DNA from: Bacteroidales bacterium
GTDB taxonomy: Bacteria; Bacteroidota; Bacteroidia; Bacteroidales; UBA10428
Length of the DNA stretch: 41,185 nucleotides
Assembly: GCA_016926235.1 (NCBI GenBank)
Contig: JAFGOZ010000299.1
Location: 1 to 41,185, forward strand
Direction of reading: 5' to 3'
The notes under the pieces are model-generated. The model ran no database searches. It was not told the DNA's origin and saw only the letters and a program-made list of their open reading frames with translations. Numbering within the stretch: the first letter of the stretch is position 1; each line of letters starts with the position of its first letter. The translations under genes were made by a program, and so were the position numbers. This document shows, piece by piece, positions 1 through 9,928 of the stretch.

Positions 1-43
1 ATTATTCTATTTTTAGTCGCCAAAGTTACATCGGAGCGCTAAT

Positions 44-88
44 AATCATGCTCGTGTGTGTCTAAAAAACGTCATGGATGTTTCATTT
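44..88. repeat. Diverged ~45-bp repeat, copy B
   Basis: This stretch shares 8 exact bases (44-51) and 17 exact bases (72-88) with 27716-27723 and 27745-27761. The spacing between the two matches agrees within 1 bp (20 versus 21). The middle section is diverged, largely GT versus AT alternation. This copy lies just upstream of the OmpA-family gene. The match is read directly; what the repeat is (a small mobile or palindromic element) is unknown. Confidence 0.5.
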
Positions 89-129
89 CTGTAAATAATT
101 GATTAACTTTATTGAAAACATATAAACAA

Positions 130-3027
130 ATGAGAGCACTACATTTAGTAATTGTATTGGGTTTATTTACTGCTATTTGTCATTCCCAGACAGATCTTGT
201 GAGGTATGATATGACAAATATTTACATCGAAAAAGGTGATTATTATGCAAGTAAAAAAGACTTTAAAAAAGCGATTGTCTATTATAACTTGGCTTTCAAT
301 AGGGATAATAATTATGAAGCTCTTCTAAAAAAAGCGGAAACCTATACTTCGATGAAGTTTTACGATCATGCTGCAGAATGTTATCGCATTGTTTTTAAAT
401 CTGAATTCAAGGTCCCGAATGAATACAGGTTAAAATATGCTTTTCTGTTGCTCGAAAACAAAGATATTCGAGGTTTTGAGAAGTGGTTGGCCGAGTATAA
501 TAAAGAAGTGTATAGTGAAATATATGATTATACCAGTGGTACAGAGGTAAGAAAAAGATTATATATTGATACCACCTATGTAATTGTTGAAAATGAAGGT
601 GTACTAAATACTTATGAATCTGAAATATGCCCGGCTTTATATAAAGACAGAGTGCTCTTTGCTTCTACACGAAAAAACCTGGCAGGAGACCAGGGAAATG
701 ATGATTATACTTTGTACTCGGCAATTCGTTTGAATAATGGACAGTTGGGAAAGTTAAACATATTTAATAGGAGTTTGAATTCTTCAGAAAATGAAAGTTC
801 AGTCTGTATTCCCGACTTTGCTAAAAATATGTACATTACCAGAAGTACTGCAAGAAATGCAAATTTAAAAACATACATATCCAATATTCCTGCTAGTATA
901 ACTGACAAATCAGACTTAAAAGAATTTACTATCGAAGGTTTTAGCAGTATTGGACAAATTGCTTTTAATAGCAATGGGACAAAAATGTATTTCACATCAA
1001 ATTCTCCTGGTGGTAATGGCGGATTGGATATATATTCCAGTGATTATATTAACAATAAATGGGATACGCCACAAAATTTGGGAAGTAAAATAAATAGTGG
1101 TAAGGATGAGATGTATCCATTTATTTTAAATGACACTATACTTTATTTTACGTCAGATGGCCATAATGGCTTGGGAGGTCTGGATTTGTATTATGTAAAC
1201 CTGAACCAAAAAAACAGTTCTCCAGTAAATCTGGGTAACAAAGTTAACTCAGCATATGATGATTTTTGTCTTGTATTTTCACCTTCCGGATTAACAGGTT
1301 ATTTCAGTTCTAACAGACCTGGGGGCTTTGGCAAGGAAGATATTTACAGGTTGCATCTTCTTTCACTAAAGATAAAGAATCCGGCACTGCAACCCAAAAA
1401 ACGCTACTATGAGCCCCGCAAAATCGCCCTTTATCTGAGTGATGGAGAAGAATATGATATAGCATCTAAAGATAATGCAGGATTTAACTTCGGGTTTTTA
1501 CCACAGGAAGCATATAAAATGGTTATAAGACATGAAGATCCACTAGCCACAAATGTAATTGATAATGATGAATTGAGTGAAGAACAGAGGGAAAAGGCTT
1601 TTCTTAATCCTAAACCACTTGAAAGGACTGATATAGAGCTTCAATCTGGCATGAAATATCAATTTACCGTAGGAATGAATCCTATCAGTCATGAGTATTT
1701 AAATGAACTCAATGATATGTCAAAAGACTATCAGAATAAAAATGCGGATATTATTGACCTTACCGCATTGGCCAAAGAATTACTTTTAGCAGAAGGTGAG
1801 GTATATACAATACGGTTTATAAAGGATGTTAATCAACCGGCAGAACCAAAAACCAAAGAAATTACAACATTGGCTGTAAATGACCAGACTGTCCCTGTTT
1901 CCGGAAGGTCATTTTTCATTGTTCTGCCTTTGGATATCGAAGTAAACTTTAATGTGCAAACCGACATCGGTTATTTCAAAGAAACCTATAATCCTAAGAA
2001 AGTAGGCGAGGTTAGAGTAGACACGGACCCGGTCCAGGAAGTAGAACCTATAATTGAAGCAGGATTTCCTATCCTGGTAAACACGGAATCGTTAAATGAA
2101 GCGCCAAACAAATTACTGGCAAGGGAATTTTCTGTTATTCCTGGAACATTCTATATGTTGTCACTTTCTAAAAGTTTCCCGGGGACAGATAAAAAACTGG
2201 AAGTTTTTGTTCCTCTTACCAAAGGTGTAAAATACAATATTGGCAGCGATGTTATGAATAGTAATGAATATAACCAAGAAGTAGTTGAAATGATAAAGGA
2301 ACAAGCCAAAAACGAAGTTGAGGATGAAGAACGTATTGATATATCTATATTATCTAAAGAACTGGATATTACAGCTCAGGATAGCGTTATATTTAGCCTG
2401 ATGCCTGTTAAACGGAAAGGTGCACAGGCTTCTGATGCGAATAATGTGCCTACAGTTTTAGAAGTTGACGGGAAAAAATATTCCATTACCAGTAATGATA
2501 AGCTGCGTATAATGCTAACACTTGATGAGAATAAGATGGCTAACATACGTACCGACCTGTCTTTTGTAAAAGAAAATTTTGAGCCTTCGACGATTGCCCT
2601 GAAGGTTGACAATACTACCATATCTGAAGATGTTGCTGAAGAGAGTAAAAACATAATCACGGATCCTGTATTCGATGTTATTGTTGTGAATTTTAATTTA
2701 AATGAATATTCCATCCGTGATGATGCACGAAGCATTCTAGAAAATAAGGTAGTCAATGCATTGAAGGGTGATAACAGACTTTATGTAACTATTAAGGGGT
2801 ATACCGATCCGCTTGGAAATGCAGCTTATAATGAAAAACTATCCGAAAATCGTGCTGTTTCAGTAAAAGATTTTCTTGTAAGCAATGGTATTGGCGAAAA
2901 CAGGATCCGAACCTTCTCTTTTGGAGCAGAAATATCACTGCAGGACGGTCAAAACTGGGAAGATATGAGCCAGGAAGAACTTCAACAATATCGAAAAGTT
3001 GAGATTGTTATTTATCTGCCAAAATAG
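130..3027 (+). CDS. OmpA-family protein with TPR and PD40 propeller
   Basis: Envelope protein of 965 residues that probably anchors an outer-membrane or periplasmic assembly to peptidoglycan. Residues 1-20 form a Sec signal peptide (RALHLVIVLGLF, cleavage near CHSQ). TPR-like helices follow to about 110, then PD40/WD40-like propeller strands at about 260-410, with repeated 'YFTS...GG.D.Y' signatures. Two related modules lie at about 508-630 and 700-828. The C-terminal OmpA/MotB domain begins near 850 and carries the family motif TDPLGNAAYNEKLSENRA, whose Asp and Arg normally bind diaminopimelate. The same architecture occurs in PorE-like T9SS subunits and in gliding-associated proteins, but this protein is much longer, so PorE is not claimed. 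The ATG at 130 was preferred over the TTG at 112 because it gives a compact signal peptide; no Shine-Dalgarno is visible. Confidence 0.85.
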   Translation: MRALHLVIVLGLFTAICHSQTDLVRYDMTNIYIEKGDYYASKKDFKKAIVYYNLAFNRDNNYEALLKKAETYTSMKFYDHAAECYRIVFKSEFKVPNEYRLKYAFLLLENKDIRGFEKWLAEYNKEVYSEIYDYTSGTEVRKRLYIDTTYVIVENEGVLNTYESEICPALYKDRVLFASTRKNLAGDQGNDDYTLYSAIRLNNGQLGKLNIFNRSLNSSENESSVCIPDFAKNMYITRSTARNANLKTYISNIPASITDKSDLKEFTIEGFSSIGQIAFNSNGTKMYFTSNSPGGNGGLDIYSSDYINNKWDTPQNLGSKINSGKDEMYPFILNDTILYFTSDGHNGLGGLDLYYVNLNQKNSSPVNLGNKVNSAYDDFCLVFSPSGLTGYFSSNRPGGFGKEDIYRLHLLSLKIKNPALQPKKRYYEPRKIALYLSDGEEYDIASKDNAGFNFGFLPQEAYKMVIRHEDPLATNVIDNDELSEEQREKAFLNPKPLERTDIELQSGMKYQFTVGMNPISHEYLNELNDMSKDYQNKNADIIDLTALAKELLLAEGEVYTIRFIKDVNQPAEPKTKEITTLAVNDQTVPVSGRSFFIVLPLDIEVNFNVQTDIGYFKETYNPKKVGEVRVDTDPVQEVEPIIEAGFPILVNTESLNEAPNKLLAREFSVIPGTFYMLSLSKSFPGTDKKLEVFVPLTKGVKYNIGSDVMNSNEYNQEVVEMIKEQAKNEVEDEERIDISILSKELDITAQDSVIFSLMPVKRKGAQASDANNVPTVLEVDGKKYSITSNDKLRIMLTLDENKMANIRTDLSFVKENFEPSTIALKVDNTTISEDVAEESKNIITDPVFDVIVVNFNLNEYSIRDDARSILENKVVNALKGDNRLYVTIKGYTDPLGNAAYNEKLSENRAVSVKDFLVSNGIGENRIRTFSFGAEISLQDGQNWEDMSQEELQQYRKVEIVIYLPK

Positions 3028-3139
3028 ACGGTTAATTTATATAAGAAACTTACCTTTTCAGAAGATCAATAAACAGGGGTATATTTCCATTATCTTATTA
3101 TTTTATTATTTTTATCTTTAAATCTATTAATAAATTGAT

Positions 3140-3997
3140 ATGAAAAGAATTTGGATATCAACACTTTTACTTTGTTTTTTTATGGCTATTATTGCACAAA
3201 ACAAAACAGACATTAGCCTGGCATGGAAAGACAGTACAGATCAAAAAAGTGAAATAGCATCCCTGTCGGGTAATCTTTATAAACAATTAAAGCATCACGG
3301 GCCGGCTGTAGAAAATGAATGGCTGGGTTTCCGTTTTTATTTTGACTATAAAGTGGCAGTAGATGTGTATAACAAAACACGTCCGGGCCTCGAACTGAAA
3401 GCAGCTGGTTGGTATCCTACACCGGAACAGCAACAGGAAGGCTGGGGAGCTGATCAGTATAAAGTTGGAAAAACCGTGGGTTGTGGAGGAGTTCGTTTAT
3501 GGGATGGAGAAAGAGTAGTATATCTCGATCCTGTAAGTAAAAGAACTGCAAGAGTGCGTAAAGAAGCGAATATATCTTACATGGAAATGCTATCAGAGGG
3601 CGTACCATACAAAGGGGATACTATAGATGTTTTGGTCCGGCTGACTGTATTTTCAGGAATAAGGGCTGCCAAAGTAGAGGCTTTTGCTTTGTGTGATAAA
3701 CCTGTACAATTCCTTACCGGTATTAATTATCATCCTGCCACTGAAACTAAACAAGGTAAAAACTATATATGCACCTGGGGTATTCATCCGGAAGATGTAG
3801 CAGCTTTTCAATTAAAAATCGGTGGTGGTCTGGTGTTTAATCCGAGTGACTATGTATCCATTACAAAAGAAGAAACGGAGTATGAACTCATCTCCAAACC
3901 AACAAAATACTTATCCACCTGGGTAACTTCAGCCTGTGAAAAAGAAGAAGAGTTGAATACGATGGATAAGTTTGTTGATTATCTGGAGAATTTTTAA
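3140..3997 (+). CDS. DUF4861-like exported protein, pectin context
   Basis: Exported protein of 285 residues with an N-terminal signal peptide (ISTLLLCFFMAIIAQ). The body is rich in aromatic and Gly residues (for example GFRFYFDYKVAVDVYNK, then VGCGGVRLWDG) and resembles the DUF4861 family, seen near pectin or alginate enzymes in Bacteroidota. The biochemical role is not established from sequence. It is read alone on the + strand, 112 bp after the OmpA-family gene, and converges on the GH28 gene with a 31 bp gap. That neighbourhood supports a job in handling pectin fragments, possibly periplasmic because no lipobox or T9SS tail is present. The family assignment is from memory of conserved segments and is moderately secure; function is inference. 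Confidence 0.65.
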   Translation: MKRIWISTLLLCFFMAIIAQNKTDISLAWKDSTDQKSEIASLSGNLYKQLKHHGPAVENEWLGFRFYFDYKVAVDVYNKTRPGLELKAAGWYPTPEQQQEGWGADQYKVGKTVGCGGVRLWDGERVVYLDPVSKRTARVRKEANISYMEMLSEGVPYKGDTIDVLVRLTVFSGIRAAKVEAFALCDKPVQFLTGINYHPATETKQGKNYICTWGIHPEDVAAFQLKIGGGLVFNPSDYVSITKEETEYELISKPTKYLSTWVTSACEKEEELNTMDKFVDYLENF

Positions 3998-4028
3998 AAG
4001 TAAAATTATATTTAGAGGTATTCAATGG

Positions 4029-6035
4029 TCAAAATTTATTGAAGATCCTGTTCGTTTTTTCCCCATTGTTTTCTTGTATTGAAAGAATATATACTCCTGG
4101 TTTTAACGAATTTATGTTGAAAGCAATTTGCTGATTATTAGATACAACGCCTTGCATTGTCACAATATGTTGTCCAATAATACTATATATGCATATTTTA
4201 TACTGACAATCATCAAATTGCCCGCGAACATTAATTATATCTCTTGCCGGATTAGGGTATACAAGAATTTCGCCTTTATCATGTACTGAGTTAGCAGAAG
4301 TTATCAAAGGATTTTCAATTACTATTTTATCAAGAAAAAAACCTGTCCCTGTACTTTTAGCTGAAAGCTGCAGATTATAAATATCGACTGTATCATTTAA
4401 TGATACAATTAATGTATCCCACCTATAAGAAATACTTGGTGCAAATTGCAACTCATTGCTATTTACATGATTTATCATGAAATTAAAATTCAAACTGTCC
4501 ACATTCGTATTCCTGTAAAGCAATTTAACTTTTGATCCTTTAAAAATGGCACTGTCTGTTTGCCATACAATGGAAGAGCTATCACCCATCGATTCCATAT
4601 ATCCATATCCTGTACCAGTTAATCCATAATTAGAAAAACTATATTTATCAGCACTGGTATAGCTTTCAGCCTGAAGAGTCTCTTCATCATGAGCTATATA
4701 AAGCAGTGGCCGGTTATTTACACCAGAACTGTCGGTGTATAAGTATTGAACATTATTCAATCTGCTTGTTATGGAGGATGCCAGAAAATGACAGTTTTTA
4801 AAGTATATATCGCGGGCTGGATTGTTCTGGTAGCAGTTTATATCAATGGGAGTGCCCACATTGGTTGATATATTTACGTTCTCAAGGTAAATATTATTTA
4901 CATCCGGTTGATATTCACCACCGGAACCCTCTCCATAATAATAATTTATTCGCAACGCATTGTAACCTACTGTTTGGGCATCAATATTTCTTACATATAT
5001 ATGATTTACATGACTTCCTCTGTATGAATTCGTTTTAATTCGCAATATATACCACAGGTTCGGACTGTTCATAAAACAATCTTCAGCAAAAATATAATTG
5101 GCGCCGCCTGTACTTTCGCTTCCTATCACTACTCCCCCATGTCCGTCTTTCATAGTGCAGTTCTGTATTAAAATTTTTTCACTGGATACATTTATACGGC
5201 GTCCATCAGTATTCCTGCCAGATTTTATAGCAATGCAATCATCTCCTGTGTCGAAATAACAGTTACGGATCAGTACATCTTTGCATGATTCAGGGTTGCA
5301 TCCGTCATTATTATGCCAATGTCCTATGACGGATACATTGGAAATTTTAACATTTCTACACAAAACCGGATGCAGATGCCAAAAGGGCCCTTCTCTTACA
5401 TGAATACTGTCAATAAAGACATTTTTACATCTATAGGGCTGTATCATTGAGGGACGAAGTTTACAGCCACTTTGAAAAATACGTTCATTAACAGGGATAT
5501 CATTATCTGCCCATTGTTCCAGTGTTTGAAAATCAGAACTACTTTGAGTAACCCAACTGTCCCAGTTTGCACCTTGACCATCGAGTATTCCCTCTCCGGT
5601 TATGGCAATATTTTCTTCTTCAAAAGCATAGATCAGGGGTCTGTAGCCCATATACTCAATACCCTGAAAACGGGTATATACAAGAGGTTTATAAAGTAAA
5701 GTATCGCTGCTAAAGATTATCTTGGCATCCTTATTAATATAGAAATTCACATTACTCTTCAGGATAATGGGGCCGGTAAGGTATACACCATCCTGAACAA
5801 TTACTTTACCTCCGCCTGCAGCTGAGCAGGAATCAATTGCCTTTTGGAAAGCATTTGTACATAATGTTGAACTATCGCCAATTGCACCATAAATGGTTAC
5901 ATCGAATGTTGTATCAGGGAATACTGGTTCATGTATCCTGCTTAAAATAACTGATACGGAATCCCAGGGATTAGCATTTAAATTATAGAATATTCCAATT
6001 GCTAATATATGAGTAAATAGTACTTTGAATTTCAT
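4029..6035 (-). CDS. GH28 polygalacturonase with CBM35-like module and T9SS tail
   Basis: Secreted pectinase of 668 residues. Residues 1-21 are a signal peptide. Residues about 40-430 form a GH28 right-handed beta-helix with all hallmark sites: NNDG with D244, GDDC with D265/D266, GHGG with H299, and RIK with R332/K334. These are the catalytic aspartates and substrate-binding His/Arg/Lys of polygalacturonases. A beta-sandwich at about 455-585 begins LQAESYT and ends FFLDKIVIE, like CBM6/CBM35 modules. The last ~75 residues (VYPNPARDIINV ... GVYILSI) are a T9SS type A sorting domain, so the enzyme should be released or anchored at the surface through T9SS. It precedes no partner gene closely: PL1 ends 153 bp upstream of its start, same strand. 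Exo versus endo action, and homogalacturonan versus rhamnogalacturonan, cannot be decided here. Confidence 0.93.
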   Translation of the reverse strand: MKFKVLFTHILAIGIFYNLNANPWDSVSVILSRIHEPVFPDTTFDVTIYGAIGDSSTLCTNAFQKAIDSCSAAGGGKVIVQDGVYLTGPIILKSNVNFYINKDAKIIFSSDTLLYKPLVYTRFQGIEYMGYRPLIYAFEEENIAITGEGILDGQGANWDSWVTQSSSDFQTLEQWADNDIPVNERIFQSGCKLRPSMIQPYRCKNVFIDSIHVREGPFWHLHPVLCRNVKISNVSVIGHWHNNDGCNPESCKDVLIRNCYFDTGDDCIAIKSGRNTDGRRINVSSEKILIQNCTMKDGHGGVVIGSESTGGANYIFAEDCFMNSPNLWYILRIKTNSYRGSHVNHIYVRNIDAQTVGYNALRINYYYGEGSGGEYQPDVNNIYLENVNISTNVGTPIDINCYQNNPARDIYFKNCHFLASSITSRLNNVQYLYTDSSGVNNRPLLYIAHDEETLQAESYTSADKYSFSNYGLTGTGYGYMESMGDSSSIVWQTDSAIFKGSKVKLLYRNTNVDSLNFNFMINHVNSNELQFAPSISYRWDTLIVSLNDTVDIYNLQLSAKSTGTGFFLDKIVIENPLITSANSVHDKGEILVYPNPARDIINVRGQFDDCQYKICIYSIIGQHIVTMQGVVSNNQQIAFNINSLKPGVYILSIQENNGEKTNRIFNKF

Positions 6036-6188
6036 TTTTTACATCCTGATTGTAATACGCTTACTAAGATATATCATAATTCGCAAAATGAGCCTTTCTG
6101 TCGGCAAAAAGATATTCGCCTGGTTAACTTTATGCAAAATATAATATCTCTCTTCTACACGCTTTAAAATGCCTTTTTCAGGTACTTT

Positions 6189-8840
6189 TTAGTTTTGTTT
6201 TACAAACCGTTTCACTATATTCACGTTTGAGCCTGATACTTTCACTATATACAATCCTGCTGATAAACCGGATATATCAAATACATAGCTCAAACCATCT
6301 ACTTTCACTGATTTTATTTCTTTACCCGTTATGTCAAATAAACGAATTTCTATATCCCCTGTTGCTTCATTGCTGAATTCAATATTCAACCTGTTTTTTG
6401 CCGGTATTGGGTATATTCTGGCATTAATCGTATTTTCGTTCTTCCGGTTGATAATATTATAATCATTGGAATCAACAACAGTAATCGTAATAGCTTGAGA
6501 AATGACAGCGGCACCATCATTATCAGTAGCCCTTGCTGATATTTGATAGTTACCAATCGGAACATTGCTCCATGTATAGGTAAAAGGAGTAGTATTATCT
6601 GTACCAAGTAGCGTTGAACCCTGAAAGAATTCAACACTCGTAATAGTACCATCGCTATCCAGCGCATCTGCCATAATGATAATATCCGCGTTTTCTATAA
6701 TACTATCATTGTTTGCCGGGTATGTAATTTTTACCGAAGGAAATGCTGTAGTAATACTTCCCTCCTTATCAATTACAATACCATTGTTTATAAAGACTGA
6801 TGGAAGTGTGCCATTCCATAAAGATATATCCACTACCCCATTGTTAATGAAAGTATCTGCCAAAGTAAGTGCAGCATCCCCTTTTAAATTGTATCTGCCG
6901 TTATTGATTATGTATTTAGCAATTAAAGTACTGCAGGTATCCTGGTTGATGGTACAACCGGTTTCTACTTCTAAGCGCACAACAACATCCAACCAGCCGC
7001 AACCTATATCTAGAGTTGAATTATTTGACAAACGAAGAATTCCTGCATGTTGGTCTATTGCATCCACCACAACCGTATCGTTGCTAATAATTGCAGTATC
7101 AAACCGGGATGGTTGAAATGCCAGGTCCCAGTTCTCAATTCGTGCATAACGATTATTTACTTCTCCATCCCAGAGTATGGCCTGTATAGCTTTAAATGCA
7201 CCTAATTCGTTTAAATACTCTTCAAGATTTGTATATCCGTCATTGTCATAATCGTCATTGCGATCTGATGCGTCTAAAGGATCAAGTCCTCGTGATGTTT
7301 CCCATGTATCAGGCATACCATCCTGGTCTGTATCCCAATCGGCAGTTCGTTCAATCACTTCAATTATCGGGAATCCGCCTACTTCGTCCGGATGGTTAAT
7401 CATACCATTTCCGCGCGGACCACTTGTAGCAATTCCTGTCGCAACCATATTTACAGTTCGTATATCTACTGTGTCACGCATGGGTAATGTGGCACCGGCT
7501 CCTTCTAAAACAGTTTGGAAAGCATCATAAGCTGATTGTGTAGCAACTATGGGTAAATCAGGCATTACAAACATCACCCCGCCTGTCCCGTCATCAGGAT
7601 CATTTGAATATTCAGGCGTTTCCACATGAGTATGAGGAGCATCTACCTTAACCCATTCCAGGTGATCATTCATATAATCACCCGTCCATTCAGGGAATGT
7701 ATCGGTTAATTCAGGCCCGATGCCCGGGTAAGGTTCTACTATTGCATCCCATTGAACTCCCCTGTAATAATTGCCATCAATTAAAGACAGACCTTCCCAA
7801 TTATCGTTTGTTACTTCCGGATATCCTTCCATTACATTACCTTCTACATACCAATATCCTACTACCCCAGGACCTGCATATCTTGATTTTTTATTCAAAC
7901 CAAGGGCCTCCGCGTTATCCCACGTACGTATTTCTGGTTTCACAATACGAACCTTAAGTTCCGGAGCAGGAAGACTCCAATCCCAATTATAGCCTGTAGC
8001 AGGGCCCGGTTTATAATAGTTATTTATTATATTTACATGAGCTTCATCTCCACCTCCATCCATACTGCGATCGCGCCAGTTAAAAATCACGTTATTACGA
8101 TAATCCATAAAATCGGAAAATGAAATACTGGGGTTTCTGCCAACATTACAGGCCAGGAGATTATGATGCTGATTCGATCCCCGTCCACCCCATGTAGCCC
8201 CAAAGCCATGATTATCAGGATTCAGTGCTTCTGATATAATACACCACTGGATGGTGATATTATTTGTAGGATAAAGCTTGGAAGTACCTGTCAGCATGCA
8301 ACGATATATAGACATATTCTCATCCAAACCCCAGCTTGCCGATACATGATCAATCATAATATTTTGTTTGGTACTCATTCCAACCAGACAATGATCACCC
8401 TGCTGATTTTCAAGTGGATCTCCATCAGCATAACTACGACGAAATCTCATATAGCGAATCAGTACATCTGATACATTGTCTGTCATACTTACAGTTTCCC
8501 CGGAGATAATAATACCATTACCGGGAGCTGTCTGACCTGCGATGGTGATATTTGAATTTGTAATATGCAGCTCTTCGGTAAGGTGAATTATTCCGGAAAT
8601 ATCAAATACTACCGTCCGGGGTCCTATAGCTTCAATGGCTTCGCGGAAACTACCTGGTCCTGAATTATTCAGATTGGTAACATGATACACATCACCACCT
8701 CTACCACCGGTAGTTACTGCCCCGAAACCTTCCGCACCAGAAAAAGCAGGTATTGTCTGGGCAGTTATAAATTTCGCACCAAAAAGCAATAAAAACGCCA
8801 ATGCATTTTTTAAAATAAATCTAATTATACTTTTAATCAT
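6189..8840 (-). CDS. PL1-type pectate lyase, multidomain, T9SS tail
   Basis: Secreted pectate lyase of 883 residues. The signal peptide ends near ITAQ (residue 28). The mature protein starts IPAFSGAEGFGAVTTGG and continues GGDVYHVTNLNNSGPGSFR, the standard opening of bacterial PL1 beta-helix lyases; DHVSASWGLDE and YRNNVIFNW are typical coil motifs. A Ca-binding-like Asp-rich stretch (DTDQDGMPDTWE ... NDDYDNDGYTNLEEYL) follows near 500-545. Next come a short beta-solenoid-like region, an Ig-like domain at about 700-790 (ITYPANNDSI ... TSVEFFQGSTLLG), and a C-terminal T9SS type A domain (YPIPAKNRLNIEF ... AGLYIVKV). It should cleave polygalacturonate by beta-elimination outside the cell, working with the GH28 enzyme encoded next to it. 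The start ATG gives a clean signal peptide. Confidence 0.93.
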   Translation of the reverse strand: MIKSIIRFILKNALAFLLLFGAKFITAQTIPAFSGAEGFGAVTTGGRGGDVYHVTNLNNSGPGSFREAIEAIGPRTVVFDISGIIHLTEELHITNSNITIAGQTAPGNGIIISGETVSMTDNVSDVLIRYMRFRRSYADGDPLENQQGDHCLVGMSTKQNIMIDHVSASWGLDENMSIYRCMLTGTSKLYPTNNITIQWCIISEALNPDNHGFGATWGGRGSNQHHNLLACNVGRNPSISFSDFMDYRNNVIFNWRDRSMDGGGDEAHVNIINNYYKPGPATGYNWDWSLPAPELKVRIVKPEIRTWDNAEALGLNKKSRYAGPGVVGYWYVEGNVMEGYPEVTNDNWEGLSLIDGNYYRGVQWDAIVEPYPGIGPELTDTFPEWTGDYMNDHLEWVKVDAPHTHVETPEYSNDPDDGTGGVMFVMPDLPIVATQSAYDAFQTVLEGAGATLPMRDTVDIRTVNMVATGIATSGPRGNGMINHPDEVGGFPIIEVIERTADWDTDQDGMPDTWETSRGLDPLDASDRNDDYDNDGYTNLEEYLNELGAFKAIQAILWDGEVNNRYARIENWDLAFQPSRFDTAIISNDTVVVDAIDQHAGILRLSNNSTLDIGCGWLDVVVRLEVETGCTINQDTCSTLIAKYIINNGRYNLKGDAALTLADTFINNGVVDISLWNGTLPSVFINNGIVIDKEGSITTAFPSVKITYPANNDSIIENADIIIMADALDSDGTITSVEFFQGSTLLGTDNTTPFTYTWSNVPIGNYQISARATDNDGAAVISQAITITVVDSNDYNIINRKNENTINARIYPIPAKNRLNIEFSNEATGDIEIRLFDITGKEIKSVKVDGLSYVFDISGLSAGLYIVKVSGSNVNIVKRFVKQN

Positions 8841-8965
8841 GCTTAAATAAATATCTTAGTAATTAATCCTATTAATGAGAAGGTAAAATTACTAATCCTA
8901 AGAATTTTTCATTTATACATTTTGACGAATTATGTTCATTTTTGGGTTTTCATGAAGCTTCCGGT

Positions 8966-8973
8966 CAAAAATA
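8966..8973 (-). promoter_or_regulatory. Putative -7 box upstream of the PL1 gene
   Basis: On the minus strand this reads TATTTTTG, a full match to the Bacteroidota -7 consensus TAnnTTTG. A TTTG at 9000-9003 is 26 bp further upstream, longer than the usual spacing, and the start codon is ~126 bp away. Weak support only. Confidence 0.25.
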
Positions 8974-9026
8974 ATGTTCAAATTCTACTTCCTTTCTGAC
9001 AAATACCGAAAAGATTTCCCCCATTT

Positions 9027-9926
9027 TCAATTACTATAAAACACCGAATCGATACAATATCCATAGCCTGCGAAAATACCTTCGCCATTGTTAATATTTG
9101 AGTAAACTGTTACAGGTTCAACAAATGCTGACCAGTCAATACTATTATGTTGTTCTGCAAAAGTTTTTCCGTATAGGTAATATTCTTCGCTTACTGTACA
9201 TAATTTGAAATATACTTTAAAATTATCGTAATTCTCCAGTCCGGAGCCATACATTCGCTTGTCAAAATATAAGTTTTTCTCAATGGTATCCCCTTCCAAA
9301 AACTCATCCGTAAACAAGAGTTTGCCTCTACTTGGTATATTAATCCCTTCACCTTGTCCATAACCTGTTTTTGTTTTTATTGAATCAATTATATTACCGT
9401 CATCATCATATACATAGTATGTTCCCACCCAGATCATATATAAAAGATAATAATTGGGAGTATTATCAATATCCTTGAACTTAAGCCTTATTTGTCTTAC
9501 TTCCCTATTAGAAAGGTTATTTAAAAATGCAAAGGTATCCAGTGAAAACTCTTCTACATAAACAGGTATTTGAGAATTATTGGAAGTAGCAGTTACCATA
9601 CCGGGTACTTCTACATTTAACTTATATGATGAAGCAACTTCCGGGATTACCTTATCTGAATAATAATTGCCTTCTTTACTTAATGTCAAAGTATCCAGGA
9701 AAAGTTCATTTTTATAAAGCAAAACACAGGCATTATTAATAAATTGGACAACTTCATCATCGGTTGCCGGTTGGGTTGACGATATATTGACATGGATAAA
9801 TTCTTTATCATTGAAAAAACTATTGATCACTATTCTTTTTTCCATATTTGATAATAAGATATCCAGCTGTTTTTCACAGGAAAAAAGCATAAATGAAGTA
9901 AAAATTAAAATCAGTAAAGTCCTCAT
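9027..9926 (-). CDS. DUF4249 lipoprotein
   Basis: Outer-membrane lipoprotein of 299 residues. The signal peptide ends in the lipobox LFSC (Cys17). The sequence EKRIVINSFFNDKEFIHVNIS followed by a beta-rich body fits DUF4249, a family whose genes usually sit directly behind a TonB-dependent receptor. It is the last gene of the sigma-FecR-receptor operon: its ATG lies 2 bases after the receptor stop codon, so translation is probably coupled. By position it is likely the accessory surface subunit of that receptor, perhaps playing the lid role that SusD plays for SusC, but its ligand is unknown. Family call moderately high; role inferred from position. Confidence 0.8.
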   Translation of the reverse strand: MRTLLILIFTSFMLFSCEKQLDILLSNMEKRIVINSFFNDKEFIHVNISSTQPATDDEVVQFINNACVLLYKNELFLDTLTLSKEGNYYSDKVIPEVASSYKLNVEVPGMVTATSNNSQIPVYVEEFSLDTFAFLNNLSNREVRQIRLKFKDIDNTPNYYLLYMIWVGTYYVYDDDGNIIDSIKTKTGYGQGEGINIPSRGKLLFTDEFLEGDTIEKNLYFDKRMYGSGLENYDNFKVYFKLCTVSEEYYLYGKTFAEQHNSIDWSAFVEPVTVYSNINNGEGIFAGYGYCIDSVFYSN

Positions 9927-9928
9927 AT

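Noticed and set aside
2376..2756. Antisense open frame of 126 codons inside the OmpA-family gene
   Set aside because: It lies wholly within a well supported gene, has no recognisable domain and its sequence is what the reverse of a helical, Lys/Glu-rich protein looks like.
6676..7530. Open frames on the + strand opposite the PL1 gene
   Set aside because: Overlapped completely by the pectate lyase; no signal, promoter or family similarity.
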